Shown: positions 26,706 to 38,082 of the stretch, one piece after another
How the letters are laid out: every line of letters starts with the position of its first letter
Position numbering within the stretch: the first letter of the stretch is position 1
Source: Pedobacter sp. Leaf176
GTDB lineage: Bacteria > Bacteroidota > Bacteroidia > Sphingobacteriales > Sphingobacteriaceae
Assembly (NCBI RefSeq): GCF_001424305.1
Contig: NZ_LMPD01000003.1
Location: 738,493-802,492, forward strand
Direction: 5' to 3'
DNA length: 64,000 nucleotides
Program-made: the position numbers and the translations under genes
Notes under the pieces: generated by a model
Told to the model about the DNA's origin: nothing
The model's database searches: none
What the model saw: the letters and a program-made list of their open reading frames with translations, nothing else

Positions 26706-28124
26706 ATGAAAACTAATTTATTAAAAACCGCATTATTCGGGTCTGCGTTAGCCATTAGTGCTTTAGCCGGCTGTAAAAAAAGTGGTGGTGAGCATCCGGC
26801 AACAGGTGTTTCAGGTCCGGATATCTGGTCGAGAAAATACATTACATTAACTGCTGCTTTTCCTGATGCAGAAGGTACAGCAGGAAATGGTGGTACAATG
26901 GCGTATGCCATTACTCCGGAACAGGCAGCTAACCCTAACTTTGAAGTGAATGTTTTTACGAATGGTTACGGTTTAAGGTCTCAACGTACCGCCCGTGTTC
27001 AAGGTTCAGCAAATGGAAATTTCTTATACAATATTCAATATACAGGAACTGATGGTGGTGTTTTCAATAAATATAAAGTAGAAGGAGATAAAAACTTTGT
27101 AGATACCCGAGAAGAGGTCAATACTGAACCCATTCTTGGTACAGCTCCACGTTGGGTAATTGCAGCGGATGGTGTTGGAATTGGGGTATTCGCATCATCA
27201 GTAATTACAGGAGCGCCAGCTTCAGGTGCGGGTGCTGATTTTGTTGATGTTAAAAGCACCGCTAAAATTGCAGTTCTTAACTTAAATGATCCGCAAATTA
27301 CCCGTCAAACAGAATTTACCATTCCTTTTACCGCAGAACAAACCAAAGCTGGTTATCAAATCGGACGTATCGATGTTCCTGTATTAAATGCTGCTAAAAC
27401 TAAAATTTTTATCGGTTGTAATCTAACAAGAACTGATGTTACCAAAAAATCGGGCGTTAATACAGCGGGAACTGCTCAAACCTGGAGCTCTGGTACAAGA
27501 GAACTGGGAACGGCAACTTTGGTTGTAGATTATCCTTCCTTAGGCAACCCAAAGTTAATCTTTGCTGATCCTGCTGTGAGTAAAATAAACAATCACTCTT
27601 ATCGTACCATGACCCAGTATGTTGGCACGGACGGAAATATTTACCAGGCGACTGCAACTTCTGGTTCACAGATTTTACGCATCAACGCATCTACTAATGA
27701 ATATGATAACAGCTATAATTTCAATTTAAAGACCGCTTTAGGTACTGCGAACAATGTTGCAATCAGTGCCTGGCGGTATATTAAAGATGGTGTAGGCATT
27801 GTTCTTTTTACGGAGACCAATGTACCGGGCGGCTACCTGGCTTTAATAGATTTGAATGCGAGAACAGCTACCAGATTAGCAACTGAAAAACAAACGGATG
27901 CTGGTTATTCGGGACTTACCGCGGCACAAAACGGTGGAACCGCTTTAACAGGTACATTTGGCCAGTTCCAGAATATCGGTTTAGCTGGCGATAATGTTTA
28001 TGTTCCAATGTCGCCAAATGGCGTTGATGGAAACCTTTACATCATTAACTATAAAACGAAGGCAATTACCAAAGGTGCTAAATTGAAAAACCAATCAGGA
28101 AGTTTTTATTTAGGCGCTTACTAG
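26706..28124 (+). CDS. DUF4374 lipoprotein
   Basis: 472 aa, lipobox LAGC with Cys23. The body has regular beta segments (NGNFLYNIQYTG, GTDGNIYQATATSGSQILRINA, GYLALIDLNARTATRLATEK), in line with a beta-propeller. DUF4374 proteins are encoded directly after FecA-like receptors in Bacteroidota and are presumed surface or periplasmic partners in iron acquisition. It begins 8 bp after the receptor stop codon, so the two form an operon. A PepSY protein, often third in such loci, is absent. Confidence 0.9.
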   Translation: MKTNLLKTALFGSALAISALAGCKKSGGEHPATGVSGPDIWSRKYITLTAAFPDAEGTAGNGGTMAYAITPEQAANPNFEVNVFTNGYGLRSQRTARVQGSANGNFLYNIQYTGTDGGVFNKYKVEGDKNFVDTREEVNTEPILGTAPRWVIAADGVGIGVFASSVITGAPASGAGADFVDVKSTAKIAVLNLNDPQITRQTEFTIPFTAEQTKAGYQIGRIDVPVLNAAKTKIFIGCNLTRTDVTKKSGVNTAGTAQTWSSGTRELGTATLVVDYPSLGNPKLIFADPAVSKINNHSYRTMTQYVGTDGNIYQATATSGSQILRINASTNEYDNSYNFNLKTALGTANNVAISAWRYIKDGVGIVLFTETNVPGGYLALIDLNARTATRLATEKQTDAGYSGLTAAQNGGTALTGTFGQFQNIGLAGDNVYVPMSPNGVDGNLYIINYKTKAITKGAKLKNQSGSFYLGAY

Positions 28125-28143
28125 AAATCAATATCGTTGAAAG

Positions 28144-28174
28144 AAAAGGCAATCATTATTGGTTGCCTTTTTTG
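28144..28174 (+). terminator. Terminator of the TonB receptor/DUF4374 operon
   Basis: AAAAGGCAA-(10 nt)-TTGCCTTTTTT: 9-bp stem followed by a T-run, about 20 bp after the stop codon. Confidence 0.85.
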
Positions 28175-28440
28175 TTATAAAGCCCTGTAAACCAATTTGT
28201 TTTATAGTTATGATATAATCTATCGCATCAATGGCAGATAAATATCATAATAAATACAGAATACCCTCAGCCCGTTTGCAACGTAGGATTATGCAAATGA
28301 AGGTGCATATTTCATCACCATCTGCACCAAAAACAGACGTCAATTCGAGGATGTGATGTATGGAAAAATGATATTAATCCATGCCGGTGTGATTTCTGAT
28401 AGTCTATGGCATGTAATGCTGGAGAAACGTTTAGTATTGA
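28175..28440. other. Intergenic region with no recognisable gene
   Basis: Part of the 541-bp gap between the DUF4374 and VOC genes. Besides the terminator before it and the gene remnant after it, I see nothing: no ORF of substance, RNA gene or repeat. Confidence 0.4.
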
Positions 28441-28512
28441 TTCGCCGTTTTCTGCCGTGCTGTGTATTTTATCACCAAATCCCTTATTTTCGCTATTTAT
28501 TGGTATCTCCTA
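28441..28512 (-). pseudogene. Degraded fragment of the 22678-23088 gene
   Basis: Minus strand matches the start of the acidic-protein gene at 23020-23100: CACAGCACGGCAGAAAACGG against CACAGCACGACAGAAAACGG, and the preceding GGAGAT leader is also kept. Translated it reads NSENKGFGDKIHSTAENGE against NENKGSGDKIHSTTENGE. The start codon is lost (ATA) and similarity ends after about 24 codons, so it is a dead partial duplicate 5.4 kb from its source. Confidence 0.8.
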
Positions 28513-28665
28513 TTTTTTATTTAGGGGCATAACAACCCGACGGCTTGATGGTCTTATCCTAATATGATTAATTTTAAAATTTAATAGCAGACCGTAAACT
28601 TTTATATTCGCTCATAAAAAAAAGCTAAATAAACTGAAATTTACCGGATAACTAATTAAAAAAAC

Positions 28666-29088
28666 ATGGCAAAACAAATTTTCATTAACCTGGCAGTGAG
28701 CGACCTCCAAAAATCAATGGAATTTTATACAGCATTAGGCTTTACAAACAATCCTCAATTTTCTGACGACAGTGGAAAATGTATGGTTTGGAGTGATAAT
28801 ATTTTTCTGATGATATTAACTCATGAAAAGTTCTCGACTTTTGCAACAAAGCCCATCGCTGATACAAAGTCGACTGTAGCCGGACTGTTTTCGCTATCCT
28901 TAGATAGTCTTGATGAAGTCAACGATATGGTTGAAAGCGGGCTAAAAGCCGGAGGAAAAGAAGCTGGTACCCTTAGAGATTATGGTTTTATGCAACAGCG
29001 AACCATTGAAGATTTTGACGGGCATACTTGGGAGATTTTTTATATGGACATGTCAAAAATTCCAACCGGAAACCCTGGACAACAATAA
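28666..29088 (+). CDS. VOC family protein (glyoxalase/bleomycin-resistance fold)
   Basis: 140 aa. Two beta-alpha-beta-beta-beta units: FINLAVSDLQKSMEFYTALGF (4-24) and the C-terminal part ending DFDGHTWEIFYMD. The final His/Glu (GHTWEIF) are the usual metal ligands. Closest to the lactoylglutathione-lyase-like group often annotated as extradiol dioxygenase. Reaction unknown. First of several small independent genes. Confidence 0.9.
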   Translation: MAKQIFINLAVSDLQKSMEFYTALGFTNNPQFSDDSGKCMVWSDNIFLMILTHEKFSTFATKPIADTKSTVAGLFSLSLDSLDEVNDMVESGLKAGGKEAGTLRDYGFMQQRTIEDFDGHTWEIFYMDMSKIPTGNPGQQ

Positions 29089-29159
29089 GAGATTTTAACA
29101 GGCTTAGAAAGGCAATACGCTTATCGGCTTTATGTCTAACGAAACATTAACAAGATTAA

Positions 29160-29684
29160 ATGAATACTATAACTATTGAAAAAGCAGCAATAACTGAGGT
29201 TAGCCAACTACAGCAGATTGCTAAAAAAACTTTCTATGAGACTTTTGCCGATAACAATGATGAAGAAAATTTGCAAACCTATATAGAGGAAGGTTTTGCT
29301 ATCGAAAAATTAACCCGTGAGCTACAGGATGATAATGCAGAATTTTACTTTGCTAAAATCGATGAGGAGGTTATTGGCTACTTAAAACTAAATTTCGGAT
29401 CCTCGCAAACGGAACTTAAAGACGACAAGGCCGTTGAAATTCAAAGAATATATGTTCTGAAAGAATTCCATGGGAAAAAAGTTGGTCAATTTCTTTATGA
29501 TAAAGCGATTGAAATAGCGCGAAATAAGAATGCCGACTTCGTATGGTTAGGGGTTTGGGAAGAAAATCCACGGGCGATTCGTTTTTACGAGAAAAATGGT
29601 TTCGTTGAATTCGACAAACATATTTTTAAACTCGGTGATGAGGAGCAAACAGATATTATGATGAAATTAAAGCTAAAAGCATAA
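29160..29684 (+). CDS. GNAT family N-acetyltransferase
   Basis: 174 aa. N-terminal ISVQQIAKKTFYETF-like helix (QLQQIAKKTFYETFADNN), central strand EIQRIYVLKEFHGKKVGQFLYDKAIE with the acetyl-CoA loop HGKKVGQ (about 104-110), and AIRFYEKNGFVEFDKHIF near the end. Resembles the group related to spermidine/spermine acetyltransferase PaiA. Substrate unproven. Confidence 0.9.
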   Translation: MNTITIEKAAITEVSQLQQIAKKTFYETFADNNDEENLQTYIEEGFAIEKLTRELQDDNAEFYFAKIDEEVIGYLKLNFGSSQTELKDDKAVEIQRIYVLKEFHGKKVGQFLYDKAIEIARNKNADFVWLGVWEENPRAIRFYEKNGFVEFDKHIFKLGDEEQTDIMMKLKLKA

Positions 29685-29823
29685 GAAGTTATGCGAAGGA
29701 TTACCAGCAAAAATAATCGGGAATACGACCTTATTTAATTGTAAAATGTTTCGGACCAGGGATGAAGATGAAAAAAGATTTGCCCAATGAACTTCCAATC
29801 ATAAACTTTAATTTTAGCCGCTA

Positions 29824-30396
29824 ATGATGCAAAAACTCCGCGCCCATATTCAATACATCGCTCCTATCAGCGATGAAGATTTTAAATTGATAAAAACGTT
29901 TTTCACTTTAAAGAAGTTGAAAAAACATCAATACATAATTCAGGAAGATGAGCAAGTGAAATTTGAATACCTGATTATGAGTGGTGTTTTCAGGGCCTTC
30001 TACCTGGACGATTCCGGAAAGGAACACATTGTTCAATTTGCAACGGAGAACTGGTGGGTGTCTGATTATGTCTCCTATTTCAGGCAACAACCTGCTACGA
30101 CAAATGTAATTTGCATGGAAGCAGGGGAAGTATTGTGCCTTACACTCGATGGTCGAGAAAAATTGTCTGAAAGTTTTCATAAAATGGAGCATTTTTTCAG
30201 GGTAAAACTGACCAATGCCTATGTAGCCCAGCAAAAAAGAATCATTGCTTTATTATCCAGTACCCCGCAGCAACGTTATGAGGAATTTGCAAAACTCTAT
30301 CCCGATCTAATGCAAAGAATTCCGAAAAAATACATTGCAGAATACCTGGGTGTTAGTCGGGAAACACTCAGCAGATTATATTCAGCCAGTAAATAG
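29824..30396 (+). CDS. Crp/Fnr family regulator
   Basis: 190 aa. N-terminal cyclic-nucleotide-binding-type beta-barrel (about 20-125) and a C-terminal helix-turn-helix (IAEYLGVSRETLSRLYSA). No cysteine cluster for a Fe-S sensor. Bacteroidota have many such short regulators next to small enzymes; the DJ-1/ABM pair downstream is a possible target. A TAATTTTA -7-like element (29809-29816) ends 7 bp before the ATG. Confidence 0.9.
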   Translation: MMQKLRAHIQYIAPISDEDFKLIKTFFTLKKLKKHQYIIQEDEQVKFEYLIMSGVFRAFYLDDSGKEHIVQFATENWWVSDYVSYFRQQPATTNVICMEAGEVLCLTLDGREKLSESFHKMEHFFRVKLTNAYVAQQKRIIALLSSTPQQRYEEFAKLYPDLMQRIPKKYIAEYLGVSRETLSRLYSASK

Positions 30397-30519
30397 CTAA
30401 ATTCTTTGATTGTGATTTCAGTCACACTTTTTTTGTGACTTGTCTCCTTTAACCGGGGCCTGGTGATGCTCTATTTTTACATCAGAAAATAAAACACATC
30501 ACCATAAAAAGATAGCGTC

Positions 30520-31200
30520 ATGAAAAAAAACATTTTAATTATCGTTTCAAATGCAAATTCAATCGGGCCTGAAAACAGGAGAACCGGTATTTTTTTACCT
30601 GAAGTTGCACACCCATATGCCGAATTTACAAAAGCAGGATACCAAATCGACTTCGCCAGTTTAACAGGCGACACGCCTTATCTGGATGCATTGAATCTTG
30701 CAGATGATCCGGCAAATCTGGCTTTTTTAACAGGTCAAGGCTGGGCGGATATGCAAAACGCGGCGAAATTGTCGGATGTAAATGATACACTGTACGATGC
30801 TGTATTTGTACCCGGCGGATTAGCACCAATGGTTGACATGCCAGAGCATGCATTACTTAAAAAAGTTATTGCAGATGCTTATGAGCGTAAGGCTGTCGTA
30901 GGTGCTGTATGCCACGGACCGGTTTCATTGTTGAATGTTAAACTAAGCGATGGCTCATTCCTTGTTAGTGGTAAAAATATTACTGGCTTTACAGATGAGG
31001 AAGAAGAAAATTACGCAAAAGCAGACGTTCCATTTTTATTGGAGACTGCACTTAGCAATCAGGGAGCAATTTTTCACGCAGCCACACCATGGTCAGAAAA
31101 CAGCATTGCCGATGGTAATCTGGTAACCGGTCAAAACCCTGCATCAGCCAAAGGCGTTGCAGAAAAAATGATGGTGATTTTAGAATCTGTAAAAGCTTAA
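30520..31200 (+). CDS. DJ-1/PfpI family protein (Hsp31-like)
   Basis: 226 aa, class I glutamine amidotransferase-like fold. Nucleophile elbow GAVCHGPVSLL with Cys131-His132; the DAVFVPGGLAPM strand (93-104) and the IGPENRRTGIFLPEVAHP loop (15-32) fit the Hsp31/glyoxalase III subgroup. Likely glyoxalase, deglycase or chaperone activity against reactive carbonyls. Followed after 16 bp by an ABM-domain gene, together probably an electrophile-response pair. Confidence 0.92.
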   Translation: MKKNILIIVSNANSIGPENRRTGIFLPEVAHPYAEFTKAGYQIDFASLTGDTPYLDALNLADDPANLAFLTGQGWADMQNAAKLSDVNDTLYDAVFVPGGLAPMVDMPEHALLKKVIADAYERKAVVGAVCHGPVSLLNVKLSDGSFLVSGKNITGFTDEEEENYAKADVPFLLETALSNQGAIFHAATPWSENSIADGNLVTGQNPASAKGVAEKMMVILESVKA

Positions 31201-31216
31201 CAAAATCAAAAAGAAC

Positions 31217-31522
31217 ATGAAAAATCAAAATCCAATCCATGTATTTGCAACCTGGAAAGTTAAAGAAGGAAATATAGAAAATATACTGGAAATACTGAAA
31301 ACCGTATCTGCAGAAAGTATTAAAGAAGAAGGAAACTTATTCTATAAAATTCATCAGGGCAATACAGACTCTAATACGATTGTACTATTTGAAGGTTATG
31401 CAAATGAGGCTGCACTTGATGAGCACCGAAATTCTGCACATTATAAAGATTTAGTTGTGGGACAACTAATACCGCTATTAGAATCCAGGGAAGTCATTTT
31501 AACCAGCCCGATTGACGCATAA
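31217..31522 (+). CDS. Antibiotic biosynthesis monooxygenase (ABM) domain protein
   Basis: 101 aa dimeric alpha-beta barrel: VFATWKVKEGNIENILEILKTV, then EGNLFYKIHQ and FEGYANEAALDEHRNSAHYKDL. Same family as YgiN, a quinol monooxygenase. Co-transcribed with the DJ-1 gene, which supports a role in quinone or carbonyl stress; direct activity is inferred only. Confidence 0.9.
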   Translation: MKNQNPIHVFATWKVKEGNIENILEILKTVSAESIKEEGNLFYKIHQGNTDSNTIVLFEGYANEAALDEHRNSAHYKDLVVGQLIPLLESREVILTSPIDA

Positions 31523-31556
31523 TCATTCGAAAAGTTAAAACCTGCAAAAACTAAAA

Positions 31557-31590
31557 ACCCCCAATCGAAATCATTTCGATTGGGGGTCTA
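31557..31590. terminator. Bidirectional terminator ABM / icd
   Basis: CCCCCAATCGAAA and TTTCGATTGGGGG pair perfectly over 13 bp around a 3-nt loop, between convergent genes; short A and T runs flank it. One of the strongest hairpins in the window. Confidence 0.88.
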
Positions 31591-31605
31591 GCATATTATA
31601 TTTGC

Positions 31606-33840
<2,235 letters not shown>

Positions 33841-34104
33841 TTACTAATTATTTAATGAAACAATCTGATTTCTGATTAAAAAATCCTCTTTTTTAAAATC
33901 GCCTAAAGATAAAAGAATCGATTGAAATAAGGAACATCGCATTGTTATTTATCCGTTGCATATTATCTAATTTAGTTACACAATAAAACAAATTAGTAAT
34001 TTTTTAAATTTCCGAAAAGCGTTTATACACATCTAATCAATACAAACATCCTTTCCTTTTTGCTGTTATAGCTTGAGTAATAATCATTGGCTCAACATTA
34101 AATT

Positions 34105-35436
34105 ATGAAAAAAGAAATTTTATATGCAGCATTAATATCGACGGCTGCATTTGCCGGATGTCAGTCCAACTCCAATTCCGGAAACGGAGCAGATAGTTTA
34201 GCGTCGGATACAACCGTAGAAACCTACACCACAGAATTAAACCTTCCTGCTGCCGACACCACCGCAGCCAAAAACAAATTCAGTAAGGTTATTGGTTGGC
34301 CTGAAGGAAAAACCCCCGTAGCACCTGAAGGCTTTGCAGTGACTAAATTTGCATCAGGCATTAAAAGTCCACGAAATACTTACATTACCCCTAACGGAGA
34401 TGTACTGGTTGTGTTGAGCAACTCAGAACGAACACCCGTGGAAGCGGTGGCTGGCGCAATTTCTGGCAAATCAAAATCCGAAGTAACAGGGCAAAGTGCG
34501 AACACCATTTTATTATACCGCGATGCCGACAAAGATGGTAAAGCAGAAACAGTAACCACTTTCCTGAAAGGTTTAAACCAACCCTACGGCATGCTGGTTA
34601 TTGGCGACAAATTTTACGTAGCCAATACCGATGGTCTTTTGCAATACCCATACAAAGCGGGCGATACCAAAATTACAGGCAATGGCAAAAAGATTGTAGA
34701 ATTGCCCGCCGGCGGTTACAACAACCACTGGACCAGGAACTTGATAGCAAACGCTGATAAAAGCAAAATTTACATTACCGTTGGTTCGGGCAGCAATGTT
34801 GGTGAAAATGGTATGGAAAATGAAGTACGCAGGGCAAGTATTTTAGAAGTTAATCCCGATGGAACAGGTGAAAAAATATATGCCAGCGGGTTACGTAATC
34901 CTGTTGGTGTAGACTGGGCACCAGGCACCAATATGCTTTGGACTGCTGTAAACGAACGCGACGGCCTGGGCGACGAACTTGTCCCTGATTATATTACGAG
35001 CGTAAAACAAGGTGCATTTTACGGATGGCCATATTCCTATTATGGCCAGAATGAAGATCCACGAATGAAAGGCAAAAGCCCTGAACTTGTAAAAAAAGCC
35101 ATTGTGCCTGATGTTCCAGTGGGTGCGCATACCGCATCTTTAGGATTAGCATTTTATAAGGCGACAAAATTCCCTGCAAAATACCAGGGTGGCGCATTTA
35201 TCGGTCAGCATGGTTCCTGGAACCGATCTGCGTTATCCGGTTATAAAGTGGCCTTCGTTCCCTTTAAAAATGGAAAACCAACAGGTAAACCCGAAGATTT
35301 TTTAACCGGTTTCATTGCCAATGTGGATAAGGGAGAAGTGTATGGCCGCCCGGTTGGCGTTACCTTAACGCCCGATGGCGCCTTATTAGTGGCCGATGAT
35401 GTCAGCGGCATCATCTGGAAAGTAGCCGCCAAATAA
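34105..35436 (+). CDS. PQQ-type sugar/sorbosone dehydrogenase family lipoprotein
   Basis: 443 aa with lipobox FAGC (Cys19) and a spacer. The rest is the six-bladed propeller of soluble glucose/sorbosone dehydrogenases: APEGFAVTKFASGIKSPRNTYITPNGDVLV, NHWTRNLIANADKSKIYITVGSGSN, GLRNPVGVDWAPGTNMLWTAVNERDGLGDELVPDYI, IGQHGSWNRSALSGYKV and GRPVGVTLTPDGALLVADD. It should oxidise a sugar or alcohol in the periplasm or at the surface using PQQ. The next gene is a TonB receptor. Confidence 0.9.
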   Translation: MKKEILYAALISTAAFAGCQSNSNSGNGADSLASDTTVETYTTELNLPAADTTAAKNKFSKVIGWPEGKTPVAPEGFAVTKFASGIKSPRNTYITPNGDVLVVLSNSERTPVEAVAGAISGKSKSEVTGQSANTILLYRDADKDGKAETVTTFLKGLNQPYGMLVIGDKFYVANTDGLLQYPYKAGDTKITGNGKKIVELPAGGYNNHWTRNLIANADKSKIYITVGSGSNVGENGMENEVRRASILEVNPDGTGEKIYASGLRNPVGVDWAPGTNMLWTAVNERDGLGDELVPDYITSVKQGAFYGWPYSYYGQNEDPRMKGKSPELVKKAIVPDVPVGAHTASLGLAFYKATKFPAKYQGGAFIGQHGSWNRSALSGYKVAFVPFKNGKPTGKPEDFLTGFIANVDKGEVYGRPVGVTLTPDGALLVADDVSGIIWKVAAK

Positions 35437-35450
35437 TTCTCAGAACTTTG

Positions 35451-35501
35451 CTGCATCGCGGGTTATGTGTAATTTTATCGCATAACCCGCGATGCTTTTT
35501 A
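35451..35501 (+). terminator. Terminator between dehydrogenase and TonB receptor
   Basis: GCATCGCGGGTTATG and CATAACCCGCGATGC pair over 15 bp around a 13-nt loop, then TTTTT. It may limit read-through into the receptor gene 24 bp downstream, giving unequal expression. Confidence 0.88.
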
Positions 35502-35524
35502 TCTGAAATCCTAATATTCATCCA

Positions 35525-37573
35525 TTGAGATTATCCCTGACCACCCTTTGCGTAATTTTTACCTTAGCTGCCGCCGCACAGGTTTCTAAAACAGACTCGA
35601 CCCAGAAACTCAATGAGGTAGTGGTAAAAGGCTATTACAATTCACAGCCCATCATCCGTTCAGTTTCTGCGGTTAGTTTAGTAGACAGCAGTTTAATCAG
35701 GAATCAACAGAGCAGTTCATTGGTAAGCACTTTCAATGCAGTTGCTGGTGTTCGCATGGAAGAAAGATCGCCTGGAAGTTACCGCTTATCGCTTCGCGGA
35801 AGCTTATTGAGGTCGCCTTTCGGTATTCGTAACATCAAAATTTACCTGGATGATTTTCCTTTAACAGATGCCGGGGGAAACACCTATTTAAACCTATTGG
35901 ATGTATCGTCGGTGGGTTCCATGGAAATTTATAAGGGACCGGATGCAAGTATTTTTGGTGCCAATACAGGCGGAGCCATTTTGATCAACACGCCGGTTAT
36001 ACAGAACAAAGTCGAAGCTTCATTGAGTGCCGGTTCGTATGGCTTGTTTCATCAAACAGCCACTCTTCAGCATCAGTTTAAAAATTACAGCTTCAGCATT
36101 AGCCAGGGTTACCAGCAAAGCGATGGTTACCGGCAGAATAGTGCGATGGACAGGAAATATTTCCAGACCACACAGCAATGGAATTATGATCCTTCAGGAT
36201 TTTTAAAAGCTTTTGTATTTTACAGTGACCTGGCTTATGAAACACCAGGCGGATTAACAGCCGCACAAATGGAACTAGACCCGCGGTTGGCCCGGCCAGC
36301 TACAGCAACCATTCCGGGAGCCATTACCCAGCAGGCCGCCATATATAATAAAACGATATTTGCCGGACTGTCGAACACCTACCAGATTGATAAAAACTTC
36401 AGGCATGTAATTGCCTTGTTCACCTCTTACACAGATTTCAAAAACCCTTTTATAACTAATTATGAAAAGCGTTATGAAAGCACCCTGGGTTTAAGGACAT
36501 TTTTAGAATATGCCCGCAGCACTGAAAATTTTAAATGGAATGCGCAAGGCGGCCTGGAAAGTTCGGGCACAAGGACGCAGGTTAAAAACTTTGGAAATAA
36601 TGAAGGTACAGCAACTGCAATGATTGCCTATGATGATTTAAAAGCCAATCAGAATTTTGCTTTCCTGCGGTTTAACTTCGATATCAATAGTAAGTTACTT
36701 ATCGAACTGGCTTCGAGCCTTAACTTTTTCAACTACAATTACGAAAGCTTTTTCCCTTTGGCGATTGGCGAACAAAAAAGGACGTTTAAAACACAGCTCA
36801 TGCCAAAACTGGCAGTTTCTTATTTGTTGAATTCATCAGTTGCTGTTCGTGCATCAGCAAGCAAGGGCTACTCCCCGCCTACATTGGCCGAGGTCCGTTC
36901 ATCAGACAATAACATCAATAACAGCTTACAGGCAGAAAATGGCTGGAATTACGAAATGGGTTTTCGCTATAAAACGACCAATAACCGCTTTTATGCCAAC
37001 CTGAATGCTTTTCAATACCAGCTTAAAGATGCCATTGTAAGGCGTTTGAATGCCAATGATGCGGAATATTTCATCAATGCCGGCGGCACAAGGCAAAAAG
37101 GCATCGAAATTGAGACCGCATTCTGGCTGATAAATGATAATAAAGGCTTTTTAAATGCCTTACGTTTGCGAAGCAATTATAGTTACAGCCATTACCGCTT
37201 TGAAAGTTTCGTCAATGGCAATTCCGATTATTCAGGCAACAAGTTAACCGGTGTGCCGGAAAATGTATTGGTGAGCAGCCTGGAATTTCAATTCGCGAAA
37301 GGTTTCTACTTATTCGGACAACATAATTATACCGCTGCGATTCCCTTAAATGATGCGAATACGGTTTTTGCAAAACGCTACAATTTAGTTGAAGCAAAAG
37401 CAGGCCTAAGAAATTTAAAAATCGGCAAAGTACAGCTGGAAATATTCGCCGGTGTTAATAACCTGTTAAACGAAAGTTACAGTCTGGGTAACGATTTGAA
37501 TGCGGCAAATAACCGGTATTTTAATCCGGCCGCAGGTAGGAACTTTTATACAGGGCTTTCGGCGAGGCTATAA
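35525..37573 (+). CDS. TonB-dependent outer membrane receptor
   Basis: 682 aa. No ATG is available upstream (stop at 35504), so TTG 35525 is the likely start (MRLSLTTLCVIFTLAAAAQ, a good signal peptide). There is no carboxypeptidase-like N-terminal domain; plug domain (about 35-150: LNEVVVKGYY, IKIYLDDFPLTDAGGNTYLNLLDVSSVGSMEIYKGPD) and barrel follow, ending with a strand FYTGLSARL. Position behind a PQQ-type dehydrogenase gene suggests the ligand may be PQQ or the dehydrogenase product; iron chelates cannot be excluded. Confidence 0.9.
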   Translation: MRLSLTTLCVIFTLAAAAQVSKTDSTQKLNEVVVKGYYNSQPIIRSVSAVSLVDSSLIRNQQSSSLVSTFNAVAGVRMEERSPGSYRLSLRGSLLRSPFGIRNIKIYLDDFPLTDAGGNTYLNLLDVSSVGSMEIYKGPDASIFGANTGGAILINTPVIQNKVEASLSAGSYGLFHQTATLQHQFKNYSFSISQGYQQSDGYRQNSAMDRKYFQTTQQWNYDPSGFLKAFVFYSDLAYETPGGLTAAQMELDPRLARPATATIPGAITQQAAIYNKTIFAGLSNTYQIDKNFRHVIALFTSYTDFKNPFITNYEKRYESTLGLRTFLEYARSTENFKWNAQGGLESSGTRTQVKNFGNNEGTATAMIAYDDLKANQNFAFLRFNFDINSKLLIELASSLNFFNYNYESFFPLAIGEQKRTFKTQLMPKLAVSYLLNSSVAVRASASKGYSPPTLAEVRSSDNNINNSLQAENGWNYEMGFRYKTTNNRFYANLNAFQYQLKDAIVRRLNANDAEYFINAGGTRQKGIEIETAFWLINDNKGFLNALRLRSNYSYSHYRFESFVNGNSDYSGNKLTGVPENVLVSSLEFQFAKGFYLFGQHNYTAAIPLNDANTVFAKRYNLVEAKAGLRNLKIGKVQLEIFAGVNNLLNESYSLGNDLNAANNRYFNPAAGRNFYTGLSARL

Positions 37574-37579
37574 GACAAA

Positions 37580-38060
37580 TCTTCCGTTCGGTTCAGATCC
37601 AACCCTTTCCCTTTCAGTGGAAAGGCGCCAATAGACCAATAGAGGTTTAAGTCGCTCGCTATAATATGGTCGTCATTACCGCGTAGGCGGGAACCTTAAG
37701 GCGCTCACTATTAATGCCCTTTGCTCAGGCTTTGCCTCGCGGCTACGATGAAAAATCGGTACAGTTCCTCCGCCGACTGACTTTTACTTTTGGCTTGGCC
37801 CAAAAGTAACAAAAGTCCAAGACTTGCATCCTTCCTTGTAAAAAGCTACGGGAATCTTGATAGCGGCAGCCTCAAGGCTCTCACCCTGCTTATCCCCAAC
37901 ACACCCGCTTGATTCTGCCTTGGGTTGTGGTTTAATGAATGGACTGAAAAGATTTCCGTGCTTTTTCCTGCGAAAATCTGCTATGCCGGATAAGCTGGTG
38001 CAGATAGCGGGGCGCAAAGACAGGTATTCGTAGGTGCTTTTTTTGAAAATAAGGAGGGGT
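37580..38060 (+). repeat. Divergent copy A of the modular hairpin repeat
   Basis: About 480 bp with successive hairpin modules: CCCTTTCC/GGAAAGG, a GCGTAGGCGGGAACC module, CGATGAAAAATCGG, TTACTTTTGG/CCAAAAGTAA (37784-37809), AGATAGCGGGGCGCAAAGAC and AAGGAGGGGTTGGGGTGG. The block recurs at 38083-38520 with period near 484 bp. The last part corresponds to the end of the 469-bp repeat units at 48 and 63 kb. No convincing gene: an ORF at 37784-38017 on the minus strand is not kept in copy B. Confidence 0.75.
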
Positions 38061-38082
38061 TGGGGTGGTTATGAAAAAACTC

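Noticed and set aside
37784..38017. 77-aa ORF on the minus strand in repeat copy A
   Set aside because: It is not preserved in copy B or other family members and consists of repeat modules.
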